Below the pieces are notes generated by a model. The model was not told where the DNA came from. It did no database searches and was given only the letters and a program-made list of their open reading frames with translations. From Dendrophyllia cribrosa (taxonomy: Eukaryota; Cnidaria; Anthozoa; Scleractinia; Dendrophylliidae), in NCBI GenBank assembly GCA_024195265.1, contig JAJLRJ010000001.1:8168357-8232356 (forward strand): DNA of 64,000 bases, written 5' to 3'. Shown here piece after piece: positions 43,832 to 64,000 of this stretch (position 1 is the stretch's first letter; each line of letters opens with the position of its first letter). Made by a program: the position numbers and the translations under genes.

Positions 43832-44363
43832 TGCACCAAACACTTTCTAAAACAGTCCATAGAAAGATAAATTCGGTGAGAAAACATCTATAAGCCACTA
43901 ATTCACGCAAGACGTTGAAGTCCAAGAGAAAAAAAAGCTGAAATCTGATATCTCACAAAAATAGCGCAAATCCCCAGACCGGTGTGCGATCGCACGCCGG
44001 AACTCGCGAACAGGCTTATATCTTATCTAAGCATAAACAGAGCTTTTAAGAAACTTATCTACCATTACTTCTTACCCTGACAGAGATTCCTGGTGTGTTA
44101 TATCGCTTTGGTGGTTCAATTTAGGGTAGTTTTCTGAACATTTCCCTGCCCGTGAAGACAAAAACAAGCAGGCCTTGTTTTGCAGTCGTTTTGAAGGGCC
44201 TACAGGGATTGTGGAGGTTAGGACCCAGGGGTGCTCATATGCAATAAATGAGAAACGCCTGCCAGTTTTGTTGGATGACAAACACATTTTCCGCTGAAAA
44301 GAGGGTTTAGTTTTTGAATGCGACGAAAAACGCACGGTAAAAATCACCCTTAACCGATGAAAT
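43832..44363. promoter_or_regulatory. Bidirectional promoter between XPNPEP1 and KCTD9
   Basis: The 532 bp between two divergent start codons. It includes a 12-bp palindrome GTGCGATCGCAC near 43983-43994 followed by GCCGGAACTCGCG, which holds the CCGGAA core of ETS-family sites that are frequent in bidirectional promoters. No TATA box is evident at either end. The KCTD9-proximal half (about 44180-44360) also exists as a degraded copy at 15.8-16.4 kb. Transcription starts are not known. Confidence 0.5.
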
Positions 44364-55346
<10,983 letters not shown>

Positions 55347-56270
55347 ATGAGTGTTCAAATGACCAGGTCACGGCCTGGAAGTGTAGTTTGTCAAGATTAC
55401 CACTTCCCTCATGTGTTTCACCGGCTAGCAAACGTGGAGTAATAATTCATGGCTTGATTGGGAGACTCAAGAAAATTGTCACACACACAAAGGTGCTGCT
55501 TCAGGCCGCATTAAGATTTGCTCGTGTAATTTTGTGTAACAAGCCGGGAGGCAAGTTGCAGACGGCGTAGACCACAGAAACTGCTACACTCGTTGCAGAA
55601 TTTAAAACGTATGTTTTGAGCATCGAGTTTAAAAGAAAGACAGCTCGACAGACAGCAATACTAAGTGATTTTCAATCGAAAATTAGGAAGAGTTCTCTCC
55701 GGAGACATTTCATAAGATGCATGTTGTAATTTGCGTTCGTCATCGATGGTAATCGTTGATAACATGCTTTAGTTTTGAAGAGCTGCTTTAGTTTAAACCT
55801 TTAATACTTCCAAGCTCGAACTAATAATTCCTTTTGCAACTGCCATTTGTTTTCTTTGGTATGAGCTGTAAGAATTTGGTGGCATATAAAGACAGCTTCC
55901 ATTAGTTTATGGTAGTATATTCTCGTCTCCCATCGGCTTAGCAGTGTGTAGATCAACAAGAAATTTTATGTTGGTCACTTGGAGAGAACAAAACTGAATG
56001 ATCTTGACGTGGTCGGAAAAAACAGCAAATGCTCTGCTCGACCTACAATGATATTCGCCACTAATAAAAATGACATAATAAACCAAAAAAGCAATTAACT
56101 TGAAATTAATTCTTACTTTGTTTTTAAGGAACTTTAATAGAACTTTTTAGGCTCCCCGGGACCGTCTATATTGTTCGAGTCAGCGAAATGTTCGAGTTAT
56201 CAAGGCAGGTTCTACCGTTAATCGTATATAGCGTATTTACTCGAATTAACACTTCCCCACTTCCCGCGAA
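55347..56270. other. KCTD9 3' UTR and intergenic sequence
   Basis: Follows the KCTD9 stop. The first candidate polyadenylation signals are AATAAA near 56062 and 56078, so a long 3' UTR is possible; none was confirmed. No other gene or repeat was recognised. Confidence 0.45.
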
Positions 56271-56275
56271 AATGG

Positions 56276-56315
56276 AGGAGCAGGGGGTGGGGGAGCAGGG
56301 GGTGGGGGAGCAGGG
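56276..56315. repeat. G-rich 18-mer minisatellite
   Basis: Two to three copies of GGAGCAGGGGGTGGG just before the SINE. G-runs are spaced so that G-quadruplex formation is possible. Confidence 0.8.
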
Positions 56316-56583
56316 GTGGTGTAGTGGTGAGAGCACTCGCCTCCCACCAATGTGGCCCGGGTTCGATTCCCGGCCCCGGCGTCATATGTGGGTTGAGTTT
56401 GTTGTTGGTTCTCTCGCTCCGAGAGGTTTTTCTCCGGGTACTCCGGTTTTCCCCTCTCCTCAAAAACCAACACTTCCAAATTCCAATTCGATCTGGAATC
56501 CGATGGCCACAGGTTTGTTAGTCTTATGACTATTTAGTGTCACCCTCGTTAAATAAAGACGATTTATTTATTTATTTTATTTT
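56311..56583 (+). mobile_element. tRNA-derived SINE
   Basis: RNA polymerase III promoter: A box TGGTGTAGTGG (56317-56327) and B box GGTTCGATTCC (56360-56370) in a tRNA-like head. Next comes a tRNA-unrelated body (TTTTCTCCGGGTACTCCGG, CAAAAACCAACACTTCC), then a TTTATTTATTTATTTTATT tail ending near 56583. Full length, about 270 bp. Confidence 0.88.
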
Positions 56584-57078
56584 ATGAACTGGCTTCCATC
56601 TTAAGACACTAATGTTTAAGTTAACGCGTACGCAGGGCAACTGAATTTGCCAAAACACTCCGGACATTATTCGAAGAAATACGGTATGCAATGGCGGATC
56701 TACCTAAAGCACTTGTATTTGAGACTAACCTAACGCACAATTTGAATTACATCACAACAAAAAAAGCCTTGTTGGAAAACATAAACAAACATTTCAGAAG
56801 TCCTGTTGGATGAGACTAAAACCAAGCTTTGCAACATAAATTACTTTCAAACTAACGCAGGTACTTACAACTTTTGCGGGTTCTTACACTTTTACAGCTA
56901 AGACAGGGCGAGAATAGTTTACGCTAACCAAAACAGAAGGTGTTATGGTTATCGTACTGGAAAACGGAGAGAAAATAATTCTACGCTGGATTTTTATATA
57001 TTTTTACACAGTAAAACTAAATAACAATAATTCCTGTTATCATTCGATGCATTTTTTCTTCCTTTTCATTGGCCGAGA

Positions 57079-57160
57079 ATAATTCTGCTCATGCGCACAA
57101 AGTTGTTTTGCTGAGAAAAATTCTGCTCATGCGCACAAAGTTGTTTTGCTGCGAATAATT
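57079..57160. repeat. Tandem duplication of about 40 bp
   Basis: AATTCTGCTCATGCGCACAA AGTTGTTTTGCTG occurs at 57079-57112 and 57119-57152. Confidence 0.9.
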
Positions 57161-57419
57161 GTTCTGCTACCGTCCTCTGCAATGGCAGCCCGATTTCTGC
57201 TCTGTTTTAGCAGTTATGAATAAATATTTAATTGAAAAAGAAACTCGGTGATCGAATGATAAAACAATTATTGAACTCAAAATATCGTGTTGTCAGTGTC
57301 TCGCATCGCAGGTCAATTATATATTTGTCTCAGGCCTTCGCCTTCGGCAAATAGTTGATCTGCTCGCCACTGACAAATCACGATATTTTGCTTAACCTCG
57401 TCCAGTAATTGATAATTAT

Positions 57420-57525
57420 CACACTTTCCTTTGGTACTATTTGTTTTTGTGTATTTTACAAAATGAAACTTGGGATTTTTCTTGAGTTTTGATTTTTGGC
57501 ACTCCTGGGAGTGAAAGGGTTAAAT
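57420..57525 (-). repeat. Head fragment of the 88/106-bp repeat element
   Basis: In reverse complement: AACCCTTTCACTCCCAGGAG, TGCCAAAAATCAAAACTC, AAGTTTCATTTTGTAAAAT and ACAAAAACAAATAGTACC. This is the same leader as precedes the 12-copy array at 51.4 kb, but with no tandem unit. Confidence 0.75.
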
Positions 57526-57989
57526 AACATGGCAAAACGTGCATTTGTAGGTTGACCCTTTTGCTGGTTGACATTATTTCTACTCGGCCCAACAACTGAA
57601 ATCCAGCCCTATCACCGCCCCATCAATACGACCACCTCGTTACTGCGACCTTAACTTTCCATGCAGGCATTTTCTTACGTGGAAGAAGGCCCTATTAAAT
57701 TGGCCCCACTGTATTCGCAAAATACGTGTAACATTGAAAGATTACACCAGAAAGCCAAGGGTTCTACTAATTTTGAAGTGCCGCGTTTTGAGGTAACTGA
57801 CATTTGTTTCGGGTGGCGGTTAAGATCCAAGTTGAGGAAAAACGATCGTTGTCATTAATTATGCATATAATGCAATACCACTGGTCTGAACGGTGATTGA
57901 TTTTGTACTGATTTGTATTATAAACGAAATATTTCCAAAGCTTCAGTTAACTGGCGTTTACATTCAGTGAATAAACGGAGGGAGTAAAA

Positions 57990-59821
57990 ATGGACAGGAA
58001 GGTTATTTATGTGTTCTTTTTGATGACGTTTGCGGCTATAGTAAGCCTATGTGAAGGTAAGGAGTGCGTTTCACTGTTATCATCGTAAAATGTAAGAAAA
58101 GTGCCATTCCTCACTCAATTTTTTTTGTGTCTGCGAAATGGTTAACTAGCTAGCTCAGTCTCTTAAACGTTCACCTTGAGTTTATGCCCCTTTTAATTTA
58201 ATTTGTAAAGTATTAACAAAGTTAACAACACTGCCTTTTTTAGTTGAATCGTTAAATGGGTGCCACAGGAAATTTCTGCTCACAAGCCTTTAAAAACATT
58301 TTAAAAAAAAATTTAAGTTAGGATCCCATTTTTGAAATTTGCTCGAAGTTTGCCAGATTAAGATACGCGGTTTTCTATTTCCTATCCACAAGTCGCGTAT
58401 CCCAACATCGCCGTCGCCGAGTTCCTTAAGGACGTTCGCGCAAAATCTTCTAACATTGATCTTTTTATAAAACGTTTGCTACAGCTAGGTAACGAGTTAC
58501 AAGTGTCAAAGATGCAAAAAACTGGTGGGTCACCGACTTCGTTTTGGAGATCATGAGATATCTGAAAGACCACCCTAATTTTGAAAAATCGGTCTTCTTT
58601 GGTGACCCTAATGTCTGTTGGTCTAAAAATATTGCAAATCAATCTTTAGAACGGACATTTTTATGCCAAATTTTATATGGGTAGACCTATTAAGAAAACT
58701 AAATCGACTGGTGACGTCCTATAAAGTAAACCTAATTTTTAAACAACAGCATTTGCAACCCTAGGCCTGACAGCCGAAAGTTGGCGGGATTCGATGTTGC
58801 GTGGGTAGAAAATGGGAAAATTTTAAACTTCCTACATCGATTCTTTGTTTGTTTGTTAACAACCTGTCGAAATTTAAAAAAGAAAATTATCTAGCCAAAA
58901 AATAGTAAGGGTCGCCGACCATCCAAGCGAGTTAAATTTAAGCAAAGTAAACGCAACGGCTACCATCCCTTTATGTGTTCATTGGTTGTTTCATGGTCAC
59001 ATGACATTTAACAAACAAACTGTTTCCCGCCAAAACGTCCATGAGTGGGCAACATTTGCGAGAGCGGGCAACATTTTTGACGTCAGAGAGCAACGGTGCA
59101 CTGTTGCCCGCTAGCGCACGTGATCAAAAGGTGACAAAAGGTGGCATGATTATGATGCGATTCATGTTTACCTCGAGCGCTCGGCGCGTTTTTCAAACTG
59201 TGTTTTTTCCACGACGAAAAAAACTATTTAACAAATCACTTAATGATTGATCCTTCGTCTCGGGAAACCCGTTTCCCTCGGGACCAGTCATTAAGTGTTT
59301 ATTACCAAAATCAAAATATTTCATATTAATATTTTCAAGGAAACGTTCGCCCAAGCCTCATACAAAAGTATCAATATAATAATATTTTGAAATATTTTAG
59401 ACAAAGAGCCAGCCTCCATAGAAAATGCGGAGAAAATCTTTAAAGACACCAGGACTCAGGGATTTTTTTACAGGAACATTCCATCGGACGAGTGTAAGTA
59501 TACTGAAAATTTCGAATTTTAGCTCTTTCGAAAACATGCTCTTCCAAAAATTAGGCGTCCGAATCTCAGACACTTACAAAAATACATTCTACATAATATG
59601 ACCGTACGGCCCCGCTGACGCAATCCTAAAGAAAATAGAATCGCAAGGTGACGTGAGCGGGGCCGGACGGGTTGACGTGAGCCGGTCCGGAAAAAGCCGT
59701 CCAGCCCCGCTAGAGTTCAAGTGACCTCGCACTGCACAACTATTCTTGTACTTTCCAGTTATATTATAAAATACTTATTGACTGAGTTAGGTCGGGCCGG
59801 ACGGGAAAATATTTGGCTCTC

Positions 59822-59869
<48 letters not shown>

Positions 59870-61610
59870 AGAGCCAAATATTTTCCCGTCCGGCCCTCTC
59901 ACTCAGTCAATAAGTGCATAATATAAGACCTCCCAAACATAAGCCAATAGGTCTTTATCACACCCCGCCATTTTGTATAAACACAAAAGATTTTTGCCCG
60001 CCCAACCTCGTTTTCAACCTTTTCACTGCGAGGCTGGGCGGGTAAAAACAAAGCATTTTATTCTCCGGGGAGTCAACATGGCCGCCGAGTGATAAAGGCC
60101 TATTGGGATAAATGTTTGAATCCATACATTTTATTCGATGTTTAACAAATAACATGCGCGGATATTTTGCGAGTTGCGTAGGGAAAATATGCCGCTTGCA
60201 ACGAGTAAAGTGTCTGCGCGTATTATCTGGCAAAACATCAAATACTAAGTGATTTATTATTCCACTTCACTTTCTCCTTGTTGTACCAATACCTATTTTT
60301 TCAGCTATTGTATTGCAACTATCTCAGTCTGCGTATGGCGCGGATTTTACAGTGTGATACGCTCGCGTAATTTGCGTGTTCTCTTGCTCTTATACGGTAA
60401 AATGACACAACAGTGAAATAATAAAATGCTTGGAACTTACCTGTATCTTTGGATTCTTTAAGAGACGTCTGCAGTGTAAGTAACTGTTAAATTAAAGTGT
60501 GTTATGCATTTTTTTGACGATGTTCATGTTGTTTTGTTATGTTCAGAAAGTTTTAGTTGTGCCCTTCAACTGCAAGTCTTACCCATTTTTAAGCGAAGAA
60601 TTCCTCCAATAAGCTCCCGCCGAAAAATAAACCCTCTTCAAAAGTAAGCTGATCAAAATTCCTTTGAAGAAATATTATATATAACCTAGACATTTTATTC
60701 GACTGCAGTCAACTCTTTCTTAACGGACACCTCTTAAGACGGTCACCTATATAAGACGGACACCTGGTGTTGGTCCCTGCTGTTTTTCAGTCATTTTACT
60801 GTAGCTAAACTCTCTTTAAGACGGACACCTCTCTAAGATGGACAATGGACACTTTGAAACCGTCAACGGACACTTGAGAAGTGCTTTTTTAGTGAAAAAT
60901 ACTTCAAAACGCAAGTGTGGGTACTGAATATGAACAAACGAGTCCATTTTCTAATATTATTTTTGTTGTAAACGACTTTAAACAAACTTAAAACAGACGT
61001 GTATTCATTGTGCGTAAGTTCAGCAGTTTATTATCTCAAAATTACTGGTGTCACGTTACCTTGACTCTATAAGCCGGACACCTCTTTAAGACCGTCAGTT
61101 GGCTGGGACGGTGTCCGTTTTAGAGAGAGTTGACTGTAAATGAGCACAGGATGACCAACTTCGCCTCCCGAGGTCAAATGGTGGCGTGTGTAGGCAAATA
61201 GCAGATCATCACGTGACCTTAAAATATTCTTATAGGGATCGTTCCTTGATGTAGTTAAAATCAAGGTGTCACTGGATCTGATATGGTCGTTTCTCATCGC
61301 CATCTTGAATACCGAGACCCTGAAGATGACATAGGCATTTGACATTCACAGGTTTCATTCTAGTATTTTGTTAGATTGTTTTACGTATATACAAGATACT
61401 CATCAGTTTATTTTAATATTTTTAACAGCCCTCGACTATTCAGCCAAAAAAGTTTTTTTAAACGATTTTTTGACGCCTCGCCATTTACGAAATCCAAGGA
61501 ATTATTTGAAGGACTGGAAAACTATTTTTACCGACGAGGATGTTCCCACAGGACTGGAGCATGATAGGAATGCAATATTGAGGGGGCTTAAACAACCCGC
61601 TGATGTGACG

Positions 61611-61678
<68 letters not shown>

Positions 61679-63759
61679 ACGAAACACAAAGCCACGGTAT
61701 TACAATTAACTCTCTGGCTTATTTAAAAAAGCGGAAAAGGCGGACACCTCGCCTCTATAAGGCGGACATCAGCGGTTGGCCGGTCCCAGCCGAGTTTCAC
61801 TTGTTTGGGGTCTTTCTGCATGTACCGGTATCCATGAACCACTCATTGTCTTCTATTGTTTGTGAGGTATTGTCTTTTTGGTCTTGTTTTGCATTTGTAT
61901 TATTGTCGTTCTTTGTTCCTTTTGTTTTACGTAATGTGTGCTCCGGTACATGCAGAATCTACCCTTGTTTGTCTGTAATTAAACTCTCTATAAGGCGGAC
62001 ACCTATCTAAGACGGAGAGTTTGAGCTGGTTTCCTGTGTGTTCGGGCTTAAACAGGAAGTTCCGATATAAAAGGAGCCTGGCCTGGCCATTCTCACCTCC
62101 AGCCGTCAATCAACCACTGAATCATTAACAACTGACAAACAACATGCGTCATCACAGAGAAGCGCCGAATTTTGAGCTTTTTGAAAAACTCACTCGTGCA
62201 AATTAATCCCAAATTGAACTCGAAACCGTATGATTACCTATACTAACAATACTACACACAGTTGTGTTACAGAGCTCTTCCTCTGTTACGCATGCCCGAA
62301 AGAAAGAAGTTGCGCGGTCAAGAAAGTTTATAAGGCTCTGGGACCGAGAATAAGTGCTGAAGGATACAAATAAATGCATGTGTTTACTTTAAAACTTTTG
62401 ATAAAAAAGCTCTGCTAAACTTGTCATTGTTTGTTTCAAGCCTTTTAAATTAACCTGGGTGACTGAAGATGGATAAAGGGGCTAGTTCCTAAGGAAAGGA
62501 AGCAAACGCAAGGGCCCTTTAGCACGCAAGGGCCCTTTAGCTGTAATAAAATCTACACGTAACACAGGGCTAATATTTTTCCACGTTTATCCGCGCTTAA
62601 AGCGCAGTTGAAAATATACACATGAAAACTTCGCTATGTAAATGCATTAGCATTACTACAAGAGAAAATGAGGTAAGAGAACAGATCTTTTTATCTTGCA
62701 TTAACATTAATCCTCCCCTTTCCCCTTCTTTTAGGCATTTCTGTACATGAACCAGCTGTTAAACCGCAATGGCGATGAAGCGAAAGCTGAGAATGCCTTT
62801 AAAAACGTATTCGCCACTGGTAAAAACAACAGAGTAAGTGGTTGTAAAAGAATACATTAGCCGATAGTTTTTGTCTATTGTAAATAGAGGATTTTTCAAT
62901 GGAGTGTCAAAATTAATTTCGTGATTGCTTTGGTTTTCCATTGCTACGGCTTGTGATTGGCTAAGAAATCACGCGCCACTTTTTCAACCAATCAAAAGTA
63001 AAATCAAAACCAATTGTGACTTGTTCCACGCGTTTTCCCGCGCTTGGCGCCGGTTACACGTTTTGCTTTGTGTTCTGATTGGTTCATTGGTTTGTCTGTG
63101 CCTGTTCTGATTGGTCAGAGTGATTACTTTGGTTTTGGTTTTTGGATACTTTTTGCAATAAGAGTTACTTTAACTCCAGATTTGGAGTTAAATTTGAAGT
63201 TAAAATAACCCCTCTAAATAAACTCAAAAAATTCCGATTTCGCCGTGAATCGTTTAAGCCCTATTACTTAATTCTCTCGAGGTTTGCTTTTGTGGAGAAA
63301 AGTTGACAAAATTAACACTGTGTGTAGAAGGGGTGGAGGAGGTGCACGCTACTGAAAACCGAAGCATAGCCGGCTGTTCCTAATAGTGTGAAGCGGTGTG
63401 AAGGTAAAATGCGAGCGGAATGAAAGGCGAGGGGCTTACGTCAGCGATCGGGATCTGCTTCACGCGCCGTCTTTTCGCGTTCCAATGCACCGTACCCGTC
63501 GAAAGCCTCGAACAGGCGACACGATCTCAACACCAACAGCTTTGAGTTACAAGACTTATTTTCCGATACCTTATTTTTTCAGTTAGCGGAGTACACTTTG
63601 GGTGATGGAAAAAATGTGCACGGCACTATGGTGGCAGCCGAGACTAAAAAAGACAAAAATAAGACCAGGAAAGGAGCCTATCTTGTGTTCATGGAAAGCA
63701 TTAAATCCCTTGAGAAAGAGTACAAGGAAACGACGCAGGACAAGAAAAAGTCGGAATAA
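57990..63759 (+). CDS. Predicted small secreted protein, family not recognised
   Basis: I propose five exons: 57990-58056, 59401-59493, 61429-61604, 62735-62833, 63583-63759; phases are 1, 1, 0, 0. They give about 203 aa with a TAA stop at 63757-63759. Residues 1-21 form a classic signal peptide (MDRKVIYVFFLMTFAAIVSL). No transmembrane segment and no cysteine follow the signal region, so no disulfides. The mature part is charged and helical-looking (ENAEKIFKDTRTQGFFYRN, LVFMESIKSLEKEYKE) and Lys-rich at the C-terminus. Exons 1, 2, 4 and 5 have good splice sites. Exon 3 is inferred because exons 2 and 4 do not join in frame without it; its donor (GAT|GTGACG) is weak and 8 nt before a poly-C tract. 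I do not recognise the family. Confidence 0.65.
58965..59310 (+). repeat. Dispersed repeat 'GTTTCCCGCC/TTGCCCGCTAGCG', copy 2
   Basis: Colinear with 28663-28985 but with extra internal sequence (about 59090 and 59180-59235). Ends GGACCAGTCATTAAGTG. Intron 1 of the secreted-protein gene. Confidence 0.8.
59774..59914. repeat. Long near-perfect palindrome
   Basis: The arms 59774-59839 and 59851-59914 pair (outer CTTATTGACTGAG, inner CGCACGGACC) around TCGCTGCGCTC. The flank 59590-59710 has related GGCCGGACGGG motifs, so this is the core of a larger foldback-type element. Intron 2 of the secreted-protein gene. Confidence 0.88.
59915..60700. other. Intronic spacer, nothing identified
   Basis: Within proposed intron 2 of the secreted-protein gene. 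No motif-bearing frame and no clear repeat end. Confidence 0.4.
60700..61140. repeat. 'AAGACGGACACCTC' dispersed repeat
   Basis: Opens GCAGTCAACTCTTTCTTAACGG and closes GAGAGAGTTGACTG, inverse. The interior has at least five GACGGACACCTCT-like units. Related block at 61735-62010. Confidence 0.7.
61613..61678. repeat. 66-nt poly-C tract
   Basis: An unbroken C run just downstream of the proposed exon 3 donor. It produces a false poly-proline reading. Length may be assembly-dependent. Confidence 0.9.
61735..62010. repeat. 'AAGGCGGACACCTC' repeat fragment
   Basis: GCGGACACCTCGCCTCTATAA at the left and AACTCTCTATAAGGCGGACAC CTATCTAAGACGG at the right bracket unrelated sequence. Same family as 60700-61140. 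Intron 3 of the secreted-protein gene. Confidence 0.6.
62893..63150. mobile_element. CCAAT-rich MITE, intron 4 of the secreted-protein gene
   Basis: GAGTGTCAAAATTAATTTCG, TGATTGCTTTGGTTTTCC, CGCGCCACTTTTTCAACCAA, CGCGTTTTCCCGCGCTTGGC, TTCTGATTGGTTCATTGG and AGTGATTACTTTGGTTTTGG in family order, inverse to 54436-54725. Confidence 0.8.
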
Positions 63760-63806
63760 AACAGCATTTGAAATATCTGTGGATGTATTTATCTACTTGA
63801 GGCCTT

Positions 63807-63812
63807 AATAAA
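63807..63812 (+). terminator. Polyadenylation signal AATAAA
   Basis: AATAAA about 48 bp after the secreted-protein stop codon, followed by a second overlapping AATAAA. This supports 63759 as the true gene end. Confidence 0.65.
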
Positions 63813-64000
63813 ATAAAATCAAGAACTACAAATGATATTCTCTTCGTTCCTCTATTACAGGAAAAGAACCTGAGTTACTTTTTTTGTTTCCCTTGGCATT
63901 TCAAGATATCGAAATTTAACTGTAATCATAACTTCAAATGTGTTAATGTCAACTAAACCTCGTATTACGGTTTTAAACTTGGTCTTGTGACCCCCAATGC

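Noticed and set aside
61502..61687. Glycine-rich minus-strand frame
   Set aside because: Produced by the poly-C tract opposite the proposed secreted-protein exon.

Overview
This is a eukaryotic (metazoan) nuclear window with intron-rich genes, GT-AG splice sites and dense transposon debris. The closest fit is a cnidarian, probably an anthozoan such as a stony coral. That is inferred from the repeat types and from two conserved animal genes; the sequence does not prove the species.

Layout. 1-9.7 kb holds two decayed minus-strand LTR retrotransposons: a BEL/Pao pol remnant (1-4054) split by a 628-bp solo LTR, and a Ty3/gypsy element (4055-9748) with its 3' LTR, integrase, RNase H, RT, protease and zinc-knuckle gag, split by a 670-bp TA-target MITE. 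The 5' end of the gypsy element is missing; its gag stops at a 6-kb satellite (9.75-15.70 kb) built of 60-bp units, each three related 20-mers. 15.7-16.4 kb carries a degraded copy of the KCTD9 5' region. 16.77-20.72 kb is a partial, pseudogenised direct duplicate of the 3' part of the aminopeptidase gene; its parent copy is at 23.25-28.16 kb. Between them lie a piggyBac-like element and a Penelope-like endonuclease fragment.

Three genes can be read exon by exon. (i) A cytosolic Xaa-Pro aminopeptidase (XPNPEP1 orthologue), minus strand, 43831 to 25598, 23 coding exons, 618 aa, all five metal ligands present. (ii) KCTD9, plus strand, 44364 to 55346, 13 coding exons, 417 aa (KHA-like N-terminus, BTB, pentapeptide repeats). 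These two are head to head with 532 bp between start codons, so they probably share a bidirectional promoter. (iii) An unrecognised small secreted protein gene, plus strand, 57990 to 63759, five proposed exons, about 203 aa.

Introns and intergenic DNA are largely MITEs, SINEs, foldbacks and tandem repeats. They include a 169-nt poly-G tract inside a MITE, a 66-nt poly-C tract 8 nt past a proposed splice donor, a Penelope-like C-terminus followed by a hammerhead-ribozyme-like core, a CCAAT-box-rich MITE family that makes up almost one whole intron, and related 106-bp and 88-bp tandem repeats. No wholly new molecular system is evident. The most informative items are the duplicated aminopeptidase segment with empty-site evidence for two insertions, the satellite/retroelement junction, the hammerhead-like motif and the secreted-protein gene.
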